Below, piece after piece: positions 18,070 to 27,596 of a DNA stretch of 64,000 nt. Positions within the stretch are counted from its first letter, which is position 1, and every line of letters starts with the position of its first letter. This DNA is from JACPYM01 sp963699175. Its GTDB lineage: Bacteria > Acidobacteriota > Blastocatellia > RBC074. The position numbers and the translations under genes are program-made. Under the pieces are notes generated by a model. That model was not told the origin of the DNA. It worked only from the letters and a program-made list of their open reading frames with translations, and made no database searches. Where the stretch lies: the NCBI GenBank assembly GCA_963699175.1, contig OY969418.1, positions 930,001 through 994,000 of the forward strand. The letters run 5' to 3'.

Positions 18070-20741
18070 TGCAGATCCGACAACTACGCGGCTGGCTTGT
18101 GCGACTGGCGGGCTTGTTCAACCGCGAGCAGCGAGACCGAGAATTGGCAGAGGAGTTGGAGAGTCATCTTCAAATGCACATCGAAGACAACCTCCGCGCC
18201 GGTTTGACGCCAGACGATGCGCGGCGACAGGCGCTCATCAAACTCGGCGGCGTCGAGCAAACGAAAGAAGAATACCGCAGACAAAGGGGGCTACCATTGC
18301 TCGAGACATTCATCCAGGACTTGCGCTACGGTTTGCGGATGTTGGCCAAACGTCCGGGCTTCACCTTGATTGCGGTGCTCTCGCTGGGACTGGGCATTGG
18401 CGCAAACACTGCCATCTTTAGCGTGGTCAATTCCGAGGCCTTGCGTCCGTTGCCGGTCGAGCGACCGGAACAGATCGTGGCGCTCAGGAACACGGCGGAA
18501 GCCAGATCATCGGACGGGTTCTCTTATCCTAACTACAAAGATTTGCGCGACCGTAACAATGTCTTTAGCGGATTGATCGGCTACCGCTTCGCGCCTTTGA
18601 GTGTGAGCCACGACGGCATTAACGAGAAGATGTGGGGCTACACCGTCACCGGCAATTACTTCGACGTGCTGGGCGTGAAAGCGGCGCTGGGGCGGATGAT
18701 TTCACCTGAGGAGGACCGGCTGCCAGGCGCGCATCCGGTGACGGTCGTGAGCTACAGATGCTGGCAGCAACGCTTCGGCGCTGACCCGGCTATTGTCGGC
18801 AAAAACGTGATCGTGAATGGTCGTAGCTTCATCGTAATCGGCGTGGCGCAGCAGGGCTTCTTCGGGACTGAGATTATTGCCGAGCCGCAATTCTGGTTCT
18901 CGATGGCGATGCAGGCCGAGATCGAATTGGGCAGCAGTTGGTTGGACAAGCGCGACGTGGAGGTAACGTCTTTGCAAGGGCGTCTCAAACCCGGCGTCCG
19001 CGTTGCTCAAGCGCAAGATGCGCTCAATGCTATTGCCTTGCAGCTTGAAAGCGAATACCCCGACATCAACAAAGACAAGCGGATTGCCCTTACGTCTCCG
19101 GGTAACGCAATGATGGGCGGCATGCTACAAAAGGCGGTGCTCAGTTTCGCCGGGGCATTAATGGCCGTCGTCGCATTCGTGTTATTGCTGGCCTGCACCA
19201 ATCTGGCGAACCTACTGTTGGCGCGAGCAGCGGAGCGGCGCAACGAAATTGCCGTGCGCCTGGCTTTGGGCGCAAGCCGGTTTCGGCTCGTGCGCCAATT
19301 GCTGACTGAAAGCTTGCTGCTGGCGCTGGGCAGCGGGGTCTTTGGCTTGTTGCTGGCTTACTGGCTGGTCAAGCTGGTGGGTGGGATCAGGCTGCCGGCG
19401 GATATGCCTGGTTTGATTGATCTGCACATTGATTATCGTGTCTTGCTCTTCACCTGTCTGACTTCGTTGTTGGTCGGCGTGCTGTTCGGCTTATTGCCCG
19501 CGATGCAAACGACAAAGGTGGATTTGTTGACTACGTTGAAGGACGAGACGGCGTTCGGCGGTTATCGGCGGTCATGGTGGAAAAGCAGTTTGATTGTTTT
19601 GCAGGTCGCGTTGTCGCTCGTGCTCCTGGTCGGCGGCGGTTTGACGTTGCGCGGTTTGCAACGGACACAGACGCTCAACCTTGGTTTCAATCCGCAGAAC
19701 GCGCTCTGGACTTCATTCGATCTGCGGTTACAGGGTTACGACAACGCGCGCGGGCGGGAGTTTCAGAAACATTTGCTGGAGCGCGTGCGGACGCTGCCCG
19801 GTGTGCAAGCTGCCGGCATTGTTGATCTCGCTCCGGTTGATCTTCATTTCGGCAGAAGCAGTGTTTACGTTGAAGGGCAGATGCCGGAACGCACTGCGCG
19901 CGCGCCACGCGCGATGGCCAGCCGCATCAGTCCGGGCTATCTGCAAGCGATGAATACACGGCTGGCGCAAGGACGCGACTTTAACGAGCGAGACGACGAG
20001 AAAGCGCCACCCGTGGCCATCGTCAACGAAACCTTTGCCCGCCGCTTCTGGCCCGGCCAAGACCCCATCGGCAAGCGTTTTAGTCAAGGCAGTTCGGACG
20101 CGCCAATGATGCAGGTAGTCGGCGTGATCGAAGACGGCAAATACGCCGGGCTGAACGAAGCGCCGCAGCCATACTTCTGTCGCCCGCTGTTCCAGGCCTA
20201 TTCCGGTTCGACTGCCTTGATCGTGCGCGCTGCCGCTGAGCCACAGAAGCTGCTGGCGACTGTTCGCAACGAAGTGCAACAACTTGCGCCACACATGCCC
20301 ATTTACACCGCAACGCTGACCGAACGGCTGGCTATTCCACTCATGCCGGTGCGCATCGCGGCAGCGCTCCTGGGTATCTTCGGGTTGTTGGCGCTCGTGC
20401 TGGCCGCGATCGGGATTTACGGCGTGATGTCCTACGCCGTGTCTAGGCGCACACACGAGATCGGAGTGCGGATGGCGCTGGGGGCGCAACCGTCGGATGT
20501 TTTGCAGCTCGCCATCCGACAAGGGATGGTGTTAGCCGTGCTCGGAGTTGTGATCGGGTTGGCGGTCGCGCTAGTACTGACACAATCAGCGAAAAGTTTG
20601 CTGTTCGGCGTGAGCGCGACTGATCCGTTGACTTACGCAGGCGTGGCCGCGCTCTTGTTGGGCGTGGCGCTGCTGGCATGTTACTTCCCAGCGCGCCGGG
20701 CGACGAAGATCAATCCGATGGTGGCGCTGCGTTATCAATGA
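18069..20741 (+). CDS. ADOP-type orphan ABC permease (FtsX/MacB-like), long form
   Basis: 890 residues from ATG 18069, whose A overlaps the stop of the PadR gene. The first ~80 residues are the soluble helical head common to long-form ADOPs (RDRELAEELESHL, GLTPDDARRQALIKLGG). Two FtsX modules follow, each with a MacB-type periplasmic domain: GFTLIAVLSLGLGIGANTAI near residue 100, LLACTNLANLLLARAAER in the middle, and HEIGVRMALGAQPSDVL with the last helices. No ATPase gene is adjacent, which is normal for this acidobacterial class. The substrate is unknown; relatives act in efflux or lipoprotein export. Confidence 0.93.
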   Translation: MQIRQLRGWLVRLAGLFNREQRDRELAEELESHLQMHIEDNLRAGLTPDDARRQALIKLGGVEQTKEEYRRQRGLPLLETFIQDLRYGLRMLAKRPGFTLIAVLSLGLGIGANTAIFSVVNSEALRPLPVERPEQIVALRNTAEARSSDGFSYPNYKDLRDRNNVFSGLIGYRFAPLSVSHDGINEKMWGYTVTGNYFDVLGVKAALGRMISPEEDRLPGAHPVTVVSYRCWQQRFGADPAIVGKNVIVNGRSFIVIGVAQQGFFGTEIIAEPQFWFSMAMQAEIELGSSWLDKRDVEVTSLQGRLKPGVRVAQAQDALNAIALQLESEYPDINKDKRIALTSPGNAMMGGMLQKAVLSFAGALMAVVAFVLLLACTNLANLLLARAAERRNEIAVRLALGASRFRLVRQLLTESLLLALGSGVFGLLLAYWLVKLVGGIRLPADMPGLIDLHIDYRVLLFTCLTSLLVGVLFGLLPAMQTTKVDLLTTLKDETAFGGYRRSWWKSSLIVLQVALSLVLLVGGGLTLRGLQRTQTLNLGFNPQNALWTSFDLRLQGYDNARGREFQKHLLERVRTLPGVQAAGIVDLAPVDLHFGRSSVYVEGQMPERTARAPRAMASRISPGYLQAMNTRLAQGRDFNERDDEKAPPVAIVNETFARRFWPGQDPIGKRFSQGSSDAPMMQVVGVIEDGKYAGLNEAPQPYFCRPLFQAYSGSTALIVRAAAEPQKLLATVRNEVQQLAPHMPIYTATLTERLAIPLMPVRIAAALLGIFGLLALVLAAIGIYGVMSYAVSRRTHEIGVRMALGAQPSDVLQLAIRQGMVLAVLGVVIGLAVALVLTQSAKSLLFGVSATDPLTYAGVAALLLGVALLACYFPARRATKINPMVALRYQ

Positions 20742-20778
20742 TCGGAAAGCGCGTTGGGTCGCAGTATCTGAGTCGCGT

Positions 20779-21249
20779 ATGACCTCGCAGTTTCCAGAGT
20801 TCGGTTTATTTGATGCTGCGGCTGAATACGTCTTGCGCCCAGGCGGTTACGCAGTAATCTTCAACGCCGCTGGTGAAGTGGCCGCAGCCTCGACGCCGCG
20901 CGGACTGTTTCTACCCGGCGGCGGACAGGGCCTAGCGGAATCTCCCGGAGAGGCAGCTATTCGCGAAACGCGTGAAGAATGTGGGCTACGGATTTCGCTC
21001 GGCAGTCGCATCGGCGTGGCAGATGAACTCGTCTTCGCAGTGGAAGAGGGCAGACATTTCCGCAAGCGTTGCGTGTTTTTTATGGCTGAGGTCATCGAGC
21101 AGATCGGCGCAGGCGAGCTAGACCACGAGTTGATCTGGCTTGCGCCTGCGATTGCGGCAACGTCGTTGCAACACGAAAGCCAACGGTGGGCAGTCTCGCT
21201 AGCCTGCCGTCGGACTCAGCACCAGACAACAGCGCTTCACAATGGATAA
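20779..21249 (+). CDS. Nudix hydrolase
   Basis: 156 residues. A complete Nudix box G-x5-E-x7-R-E-x2-E-E-x-G is present, with RETREECGL as its second half, after a strand-rich N-terminus (GGYAVIFNAAGEV). Nudix enzymes cut nucleoside diphosphates linked to another group; the substrate cannot be read from this sequence. The last ~25 residues look disordered. No clear ribosome site is seen before the ATG, which lies 37 bases after the ADOP stop. Its end overlaps the next gene by eight bases. Confidence 0.9.
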   Translation: MTSQFPEFGLFDAAAEYVLRPGGYAVIFNAAGEVAAASTPRGLFLPGGGQGLAESPGEAAIRETREECGLRISLGSRIGVADELVFAVEEGRHFRKRCVFFMAEVIEQIGAGELDHELIWLAPAIAATSLQHESQRWAVSLACRRTQHQTTALHNG

Positions 21250-21850
21250 TGCAGAACTAAAGACAGAAGCAGATCAGCTAGTTCGCAGATGCGGTTTGCC
21301 GGAATTGCTGGCGGCCTATCCTGGCTGGTTTATCGGTGGCAGCTATAGCTACGATCTGATGTGTTGGCGCGACCTGGATGTGTATGTACTCGACCCGCAG
21401 CACGATTTGAAGCGATGCTTTGAGATCGGCTATGAGTTGACGCAGCGGCTCGCCGCCAAGAAGTCACGCTTTACTAACAATATTGGGGACAAACCGAACG
21501 GCTTATATTGGGGTATCAAGTTGGGCAATGAGCGACAAGGCGCGTGGAAGTTGGACGTTTGGTTTTTGGATCAAGCGGGCTACGAAGAGCACGCCACCTA
21601 CTCGGCCATGATGAGTGAAAGGCTGACGACAGAGACCAGTTCAATCATCCTCGCGATCAAAGAGGGCTATTGGCAGCGACCTGAGTACCGCGACACAGTA
21701 ACGAGCGATATGATCTATCAGGCAGTGCTGAACAGTGGCATCAACACTATCGGTGACTTTGAGCGATTTATCATTCGTATCGCAGCGCCACCAACGGATC
21801 TATCTGTGTTGCCCGCCGCGCAGGCACGTAGCAGGCCAATAAAACGATGA
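21242..21850 (+). CDS. Nucleotidyltransferase-fold protein
   Basis: 202 residues. The motif G32-G-S34 followed by D44-L-D46 (in WRDLDVYVLD), with a third acidic residue at D105 (KLDVWF), fits the nucleotidyltransferase superfamily active site. Members transfer nucleotides to small molecules, RNA or proteins, and some are toxins; the acceptor is unknown. The start overlaps the Nudix gene by eight bases, suggesting co-translation. The 3' end overlaps the convergent ADOP coding region by 80 bases, so the last ~26 codons also encode the other protein's C-terminus. Confidence 0.75.
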   Translation: MDNAELKTEADQLVRRCGLPELLAAYPGWFIGGSYSYDLMCWRDLDVYVLDPQHDLKRCFEIGYELTQRLAAKKSRFTNNIGDKPNGLYWGIKLGNERQGAWKLDVWFLDQAGYEEHATYSAMMSERLTTETSSIILAIKEGYWQRPEYRDTVTSDMIYQAVLNSGINTIGDFERFIIRIAAPPTDLSVLPAAQARSRPIKR

Positions 21851-24209
21851 GGATGAGCGACAAGGGCACGGCGATAAACGTCAGCGGGTCTGTCGCGCTG
21901 ATGCCGAATAACAAATTCTGCATCAAGCGCGTCAGCGCGAAGGCCGCAACCAAGCCAAACACAACACCGCTCGTGCTCAACACCAGTCCCTGCCCTACTA
22001 CAAGTTTCAGCACGTCGCGCGGCTGCGCACCCAGAGCCATGCGGATGCCAATCTCGCGCGTGCTCTGCGCGACCGTGTAAGACATTACGCCGTAAATGCC
22101 AATCGTGGCCAGCAGCAGCGCAACCGCAGCAAAGACGCCCAACAGAAACGTGATGAAGCGCGGGCGCGCAACTGCCGTCGAGAGCACCTGATTCATCGTC
22201 TTCACATCGTAGACCGGCAGCCGCGCGTCTAACTCTTGCACTTGTTGGCGCACGGCAGACACTACAATGGACGGATTGCTCGCGCTGCGGAACAGCAGAA
22301 TCAGCGGCAGGCTGGTAGGCGACTGTGCATAAGGCAGGTACATTGCTGGATGAAGCTCGGCCTGCAAGGTGTCCTGCCGCACATCCGCCGCGACGCCGAT
22401 GATCTGTAACGGGGTGCCCGAGCGGAAACCCATGTCTACGCGTTTCCCCAACGGGTCTTGGCCGGGGAAATACTGCTGCGCCAGATGGCTGTTGATAATC
22501 ACCACGCCGGGCGCATCGGCATTGTCGGCGGCAGTGAAATCGCGGCCCTGCAATAGTGGCGTGCCCAGCGCCCGAAAATAACCAGGGCTGACAATGCTCA
22601 CTTGGGTGTGCGGCTCGCGTCCTGGCGACACTGGTTGGCTTTCGATCTTGAATTCCGTGCCCTGCAATCCGACATCGAGTGGCAGGCTGCTGCTGGAGGC
22701 GGCGGCTTGCAGAACTGGCAAAGCCGCCAGCTTTGGCATCAGCCGCTCGGTGAAGGCGATGCGTGATTGCCGGTCAGGATAGGAAGTCAGCGGCAGGTTG
22801 ATCGTCATCGCGGTCAGATGCTCTGGCTCGAAGCCGGTCGGCACGGTCTGCAAGCGAATGAAACTTCGGATGAGCAATCCGGCTCCAGTCAGCAGCAGCA
22901 GCGCCAACGCCACTTCGGCGACCACCAGCAGGTTGCGCAGATGATGTCGTGCGGCGCCGTCGGATGCGCCACCACTTCCCTCTTTCAGCGCCGTCACCAA
23001 GCTGATGCGTGAGGCCTGCCACGCCGGAACCAAGCCAAAGAGCACTGCCGTCAGCAGCGAGACGAGCAGCGTAAAGACGACGACCCTACCGTCCAAGCTC
23101 ACAGCATTCAGCCGGTAAATGTTTTGCGGCGCGAGCGCCGTAATCAACTTGAGCGTAGAGGCCGCCAACGCCAGACCCAACAACCCGCCGAGCAACGCGA
23201 GCAGCGTGCTTTCAATCAGCATCTGGCCCATCAACCTGAAGCGTCCGGCTCCCAGCGCAGCGCGAATTGCCAACTCGCGCTGCCTTCCCGTTGCTCTGAC
23301 CAATAACAAATTGGCGACATTGGCACAGGCAATGAGCAAAACAAAGAGCACTGCGGTGGGCAACAGCAACAGCGCCCGCTTCACATCCCCGACCACCTGC
23401 GCGTGCAGCGGCACGAGGAACGCATCCCAGCCGTTGTTGGTATTTGGAAAATCTCTGGCCAGCCGTTGCGTGATGTTTTGCAGATCAGCCTCCGCGCGTT
23501 CAAGCGAAATCCCATCTTTGAGCCGCGCCAGCACAGTTAGGTTATGCGCGCCGCGTTGATTCATCTCCAACGCGTAACGCAACTGCGTCCACATTTCGAC
23601 CCGCACCGGGCGCGCTTCGCCGCGAAACGTGATCGGTGGCGGAAAATCGAAGTCCTTAGGCATAACGCCGATGATGGTGGCGCGCTCAGCGCCTAGAGTG
23701 ATGCTTTGCCCGATCACAGCATGGTTTGCGCCAAAGCGGCGTTGCCAGAACCCGTAACTGATGATGACCGCGTTAGGTGCGCCTGGCTTGTCTTCATCCG
23801 GTTGAAAGTCACGCCCCAGCAAAGGCCGCACGCCGAGCAGCGAAAACATAGTGGCCGACACACGCAGCCCGCGCACGCGTTCAGGCTCGCCATTGCCGAT
23901 CAGATTGAAGTCCTGTTGGCGGTAAGCCGCCACGTCTTGAAACAACTGGTTCTGCGCGCGCCAATCGGCGAAGTTCGGCGGCGAAACAACCATGCGCGGC
24001 AAGCCTTGAGCAAGACAGCGTTCCCAAGCCACAACCAATTGCTCTGGCTCTGCGAAGGAAAATGGTTTCAGCAGCACGCCATTGACGACGCTAAAAATCG
24101 CGCTGTTGGCTCCGACGCCGAGTGCCAGCGTGAGAATCGCAATCGCCGTAAAGCCCGGATTTTTCGCCAGCACGCGCGCTCCGTACCGTAGGTCTTGCCA
24201 GAGTGTCAT
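21771..24209 (-). CDS. ADOP-type orphan ABC permease, short form
   Basis: 812 residues from ATG 24209, chosen because AGGAGA lies just upstream and the product begins MTLWQDLRYG, the usual start of the short form. It lacks the ~80-residue soluble head found in the ADOP at 18069. Two FtsX/MacB modules are clear: NPGFTAIAILTLALGVGANS, then LIACANVANLLLVRATGRQ, and REIGIRMALGAQPRDVL before the last helices. No PadR gene precedes it; the upstream 280 bases are filled with palindromes. It is convergent with, and overlaps, the nucleotidyltransferase gene. Confidence 0.93.
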   Translation of the reverse strand: MTLWQDLRYGARVLAKNPGFTAIAILTLALGVGANSAIFSVVNGVLLKPFSFAEPEQLVVAWERCLAQGLPRMVVSPPNFADWRAQNQLFQDVAAYRQQDFNLIGNGEPERVRGLRVSATMFSLLGVRPLLGRDFQPDEDKPGAPNAVIISYGFWQRRFGANHAVIGQSITLGAERATIIGVMPKDFDFPPPITFRGEARPVRVEMWTQLRYALEMNQRGAHNLTVLARLKDGISLERAEADLQNITQRLARDFPNTNNGWDAFLVPLHAQVVGDVKRALLLLPTAVLFVLLIACANVANLLLVRATGRQRELAIRAALGAGRFRLMGQMLIESTLLALLGGLLGLALAASTLKLITALAPQNIYRLNAVSLDGRVVVFTLLVSLLTAVLFGLVPAWQASRISLVTALKEGSGGASDGAARHHLRNLLVVAEVALALLLLTGAGLLIRSFIRLQTVPTGFEPEHLTAMTINLPLTSYPDRQSRIAFTERLMPKLAALPVLQAAASSSSLPLDVGLQGTEFKIESQPVSPGREPHTQVSIVSPGYFRALGTPLLQGRDFTAADNADAPGVVIINSHLAQQYFPGQDPLGKRVDMGFRSGTPLQIIGVAADVRQDTLQAELHPAMYLPYAQSPTSLPLILLFRSASNPSIVVSAVRQQVQELDARLPVYDVKTMNQVLSTAVARPRFITFLLGVFAAVALLLATIGIYGVMSYTVAQSTREIGIRMALGAQPRDVLKLVVGQGLVLSTSGVVFGLVAAFALTRLMQNLLFGISATDPLTFIAVPLSLILIVLLACYVPARRATQIDPLVALRYE

Positions 24210-24285
24210 CGTCGCATCTCCTGTTTCTAGATTCGTAACTGATGTTATGCGATTGGAAAACGAGCCTTGAGTTTGACTTTGTTTT

Positions 24286-24491
24286 CGTCCCGTGAGGGAC
24301 GGTTTGAAATTAGCCCGGCAATTTATTGCCGGGAAAGTCAGCCAATGAATTCGCGTCCCGTCGGGACGCTTGAATTTACTGACGACTGCAAATCTGCTCT
24401 CTGTGTGTTGCGGAGTGGGTGCACGGCGGGAACCAATGGTTTCAATTTTATCAAGCGCGCCACCAAATAAAGCGCGCTTTAAAGCGCGCTT
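24286..24491. repeat. Cluster of short perfect palindromes upstream of the ADOP gene
   Basis: Four hairpins stand in a row: 24286-24301 (CGTCCC/GGGACG), 24314-24333 (CCCGGCAAT/ATTGCCGGG), 24353-24369 (GCGTCCCG/CGGGACGC) and 24470-24491, a 22-base perfect palindrome centred on TTTAAA. No gene is seen in 24210-24608. Confidence 0.7.
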
Positions 24492-24608
24492 ACTCAAAGC
24501 ACACTTCTACCTGACTGCAAGTTTGCTGCACACTGGTTTGAATGTCGCTAAACTAGCGTGATTAAGCGTAAAAACTGTTGAGGGATTGTAAAACTGCCGA
24601 ACTCGCCT

Positions 24609-25013
24609 TCAGCATCCGTCGCAGAAGGCGCCGCGTGTGATGTACAAGACAATGATGACAGCCGCCACGATGCTGGCGCCGATGATCACTTTGGTTCTGG
24701 TTGAAAGATTGTTGCCCTGTACTTGCGTGACATCAGGATACGCGACTTTAGTCTCCGCGCCATTCTTCAGATCAGTCACTACAAAGTATTCGTCGTTGGC
24801 TTCGCTGATGAAGCCGCTCAGCCGGGTCTTATCCCGCAACTTGAGCTTGACGCGCGCTTCTCTGCCGGTGCCGAGTTGGGTTACACCACTCTTCACCTTG
24901 GCTGTAAGCGAAGCGTCTTTTTCATTGTTTGAGATTGCCAGCGCAGGCAGCGGGTAGAACATTGTCAAAGTCAGTGCGCAGGCGAGTAGCAGTGTAATAG
25001 TCTTCTTCAGCAT
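24609..25013 (-). CDS. Exported LSm-like small membrane protein
   Basis: 134 residues from ATG 25013 (GGAGGGGAG upstream). It has an N-terminal signal segment (ITLLLACALTLTMFYPLPALA), a ~60-residue beta-rich middle with Sm-fold-like text (LRDKTRLSGFISEAND, then AYPDVTQVQG), one C-terminal helix (VIIGASIVAAVIIVLYITRG) and a terminal FCDGC. Similar small proteins are frequent in Acidobacteria and have no assigned function. RNA binding is unlikely because it is exported. The Sm resemblance is by eye only. Confidence 0.65.
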   Translation of the reverse strand: MLKKTITLLLACALTLTMFYPLPALAISNNEKDASLTAKVKSGVTQLGTGREARVKLKLRDKTRLSGFISEANDEYFVVTDLKNGAETKVAYPDVTQVQGNNLSTRTKVIIGASIVAAVIIVLYITRGAFCDGC

Positions 25014-25233
25014 ATTTCTCCCCTCCATTTGATTGATCCTATTCAGCTACATTCGTTGCAGTAGAGTGATTCGCAGGCGAACAGTGAGCCTGCTGATCAA
25101 CCCAATCAGCAAGCCACATGCCAGCAAAGAGGCCAAAGAAGAAAGAGATGTAAAAAGGTGTGAAGAAGAGTTGTCCCGCATCAAGCTCTTGTCAGGCTGA
25201 GCATAACGTCAAACTTGATTCTTTGCCGGTCTT

Positions 25234-26286
25234 TTAGCTTAGGGACACCGGTCGCCCTTCACGCGCTGCTTCATACGCCGCCAATGCTACGCGGAAGGAC
25301 GCGCGCGCCTCCTGGATAGAAGCCGCCGACTGCCGGTTATGCTCAATGCATTCAATCAAATGATCCAACGGAAAGGGCGAGGGCGCACCGAATGACTCTC
25401 CGACCTGTCGCTCAAAAACCCAGTTGGCGGCCCCGGCCGCAAGCACGGCTCGGCTCGGCACACGCAAGCCATCCTCGATGATCTCGCCGCGTGAGCCAAT
25501 CAATTCCAGCCGCATCACATTGTTCTGCTTGGGCGAAGGGCCAGTCAGACGCGGTGCGTTGATCGTCCACGAAGCTTCCATCGTGGCGATGATGCCGTTG
25601 GCAAAGCTGAGCGTCGCGATGCCCCAATCTTCCACTTCAAGCTCTTTGTGCACCAGGTTCGCCATCTTCGCCTCGACTTGCGCCACTTCGCTACCGGCCA
25701 GCCACCTGAGCATATCAATCCAATAAATTCCCTCGTCTATGAAAGCGCCACCCGGCACCTGTTTGGGGTCAACAAACCAGCCGGGCGAGCCGGAGCGATA
25801 CCAGTCCTCCGCGATAGACCAGCGACAGGTTTGATGCATCACCAGAATATCGCCAATCTCGCCCGCATCGAGCCTCGCTTTCAACTCGGTCGAGAGCAGT
25901 CGCCGATAGCCCTGAAACGCGACGCACTTGACGCCGGCCTGCTCTACCGCCTCAACCATCCGGTCTGCCTGCTCAAGTGTCATCGCCATCGGCTTACCTA
26001 AGACGATGTGCTTGCCAGCTTGCGCGGCGCGGATTGTGCAATCAGGCATCTCGGCCACGGGCGTGGCTAGGTGGACGATGTCGATCTCTTCGCGCTTCAA
26101 CAACTCGCCGTAATCAGCGTAGCCTTTCACTTGAAAGGTGTTGGTGAAAGTGTCCAGTTGCGCGCTGTTATGCCAGGCGACTGCCACCAGTTCGGCCTTC
26201 GGATATTCGCGCAAAGCTCTGGCCAGATTGTAGGCTGAATACCAGTGTCCCAGTCCTAGAATGGCGACGCGCCATTTCTTCTCCAT
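25234..26286 (-). CDS. Gfo/Idh/MocA-family oxidoreductase, cytoplasmic
   Basis: 350 residues with AGAGGAA before the ATG and no export signal. The Rossmann fold starts at once (RVAILGLGHW), and GKPMAMT carries the catalytic-lysine KP motif. VPGGAFIDEGIYWIDMLRW carries the downstream D-x3-H-like region with Tyr at the histidine position. The family oxidises or reduces sugars and inositols with NAD(P). No transporter or kinase lies beside it to hint at a substrate. Confidence 0.9.
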   Translation of the reverse strand: MEKKWRVAILGLGHWYSAYNLARALREYPKAELVAVAWHNSAQLDTFTNTFQVKGYADYGELLKREEIDIVHLATPVAEMPDCTIRAAQAGKHIVLGKPMAMTLEQADRMVEAVEQAGVKCVAFQGYRRLLSTELKARLDAGEIGDILVMHQTCRWSIAEDWYRSGSPGWFVDPKQVPGGAFIDEGIYWIDMLRWLAGSEVAQVEAKMANLVHKELEVEDWGIATLSFANGIIATMEASWTINAPRLTGPSPKQNNVMRLELIGSRGEIIEDGLRVPSRAVLAAGAANWVFERQVGESFGAPSPFPLDHLIECIEHNRQSAASIQEARASFRVALAAYEAAREGRPVSLS

Positions 26287-26323
26287 AGGTTCCTCTTTTC
26301 CCCTCCGCTAAACAGAACGTCTT

Positions 26324-27547
26324 TTAACGCACGTTGATTTGGAGCGAATTGGTCATCTGCCCATCAATTGTTACCGCGACCTCAACATTGCCGCGCCCGG
26401 CTAGGCTGCGTGGCAACTTCACGTTGATTTGATCTAGTCCCGCAAAATCGCCTTGCGCTCCGGCAAAAGAAACAGGCGCATCTGTCCCGCCAATTCGGGC
26501 GCTGACTGTAGCTAGCGATGAACGAAAGCGCAGCCCGCTGCCGAACAATACCAAAAAGACTTGGTCACTCTCCGGACCCAAATCAATCGGCACTGCGACG
26601 AAGCGGTTCTGGGTCGTGTCGAAGCGCACCACCGGCTCAAAAGTTTGCGAGCCGTCTGCCTTGGCGCGCAACGCAACTGCGGCGGCCACTCCTTGCCCAT
26701 CCGCATTGGCAGCAAACAGGCCGGGCGCGACGGCGGCAATTTGCACCGTTCCGACAGCGACTTCGCCCCCACCTGAAATGACGACAATAGTCGCTGCTTC
26801 ATCTACTGTTCCCGCCGGGACTTGATAATTGATCTGATTGGGAGAAACAAAAAAGAGCGGCGCGTCACGTTGGGTGTGCAGGCGATCCCTGACTGTCACA
26901 GTTGTACCGGCGAGTGTAGTCGGCAGTGGTGTTGTCAGCGCCGCTTGAGTTGTGGTTGCCAAAGCATTGCCAAAGGCCGCGACGATTGATTCACGCGCCA
27001 GTGTAGTTCCGCGATAACTTGCGGCAGAGACAGCGGCCAGCGAATTGGCTCGAATTCGCCAGGCATAAATACCGCCCACCCGATTGGCAGGAATGATCCC
27101 GCCGGGAAAAGGCAGATTGGCCAATGGGTCAATCAGTAATCCGGCGAAGGAACTAAAGTCTCCGTTGCGCTCGTTCTGCGTAGGCACATAAGCCGTAGCC
27201 AACAAGTTTGAGGCCAAGCGAAGCGGCTGGCAGAACTGCTGATTTGTAGTGGCGGCCAGGGGAAAGGAGAATACTTGCTGAATCGTGGTTTGGCCAACAA
27301 CCAGATGATCGCCATTCGCGTTAGGGGCGCTGACCGAGTGGATTTGCGAGAAAGGCAGCGGACTACTTGGTAAGCGATCATTCGGTAGGCAGGGTTGTGC
27401 CAGTCGTGCAGCAAAGCCAGGCAGGCCAACATCTCCACGTGTTGTCTCTTGTTGTGTCACGACCACAAGAATAAATAGGCTCAGCAGGATGATAAGCCTG
27501 ACTGTTACGTATTTTTTGGCTGAAATACTGATTCGCATAGATTCCAT
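26324..27547 (-). CDS. Secreted protein with C-terminal TIGR03437 domain
   Basis: 407 residues beginning with a basic segment and one hydrophobic helix (LIILLSLFILVVV); ATG 27547 or 27538 may be used. The first half is unassigned. From about residue 180 it follows the acidobacterial TIGR03437 pattern: SYRGTTLARESIVAAFG, PLPTTLAGTTVTVRD, PNQINYQVPAGT, APGLFAANADGQG. That domain is found at the C-terminus of many secreted acidobacterial proteins and is thought to be a surface or adhesion module. A second TIGR03437 protein lies 3.6 kb upstream on the same strand. Confidence 0.85.
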   Translation of the reverse strand: MESMRISISAKKYVTVRLIILLSLFILVVVTQQETTRGDVGLPGFAARLAQPCLPNDRLPSSPLPFSQIHSVSAPNANGDHLVVGQTTIQQVFSFPLAATTNQQFCQPLRLASNLLATAYVPTQNERNGDFSSFAGLLIDPLANLPFPGGIIPANRVGGIYAWRIRANSLAAVSAASYRGTTLARESIVAAFGNALATTTQAALTTPLPTTLAGTTVTVRDRLHTQRDAPLFFVSPNQINYQVPAGTVDEAATIVVISGGGEVAVGTVQIAAVAPGLFAANADGQGVAAAVALRAKADGSQTFEPVVRFDTTQNRFVAVPIDLGPESDQVFLVLFGSGLRFRSSLATVSARIGGTDAPVSFAGAQGDFAGLDQINVKLPRSLAGRGNVEVAVTIDGQMTNSLQINVR

Positions 27548-27596
27548 TTCGATTGATCTTGCTGATGATCTTAAAGTTCAGATGAGCCGCCAGCGT

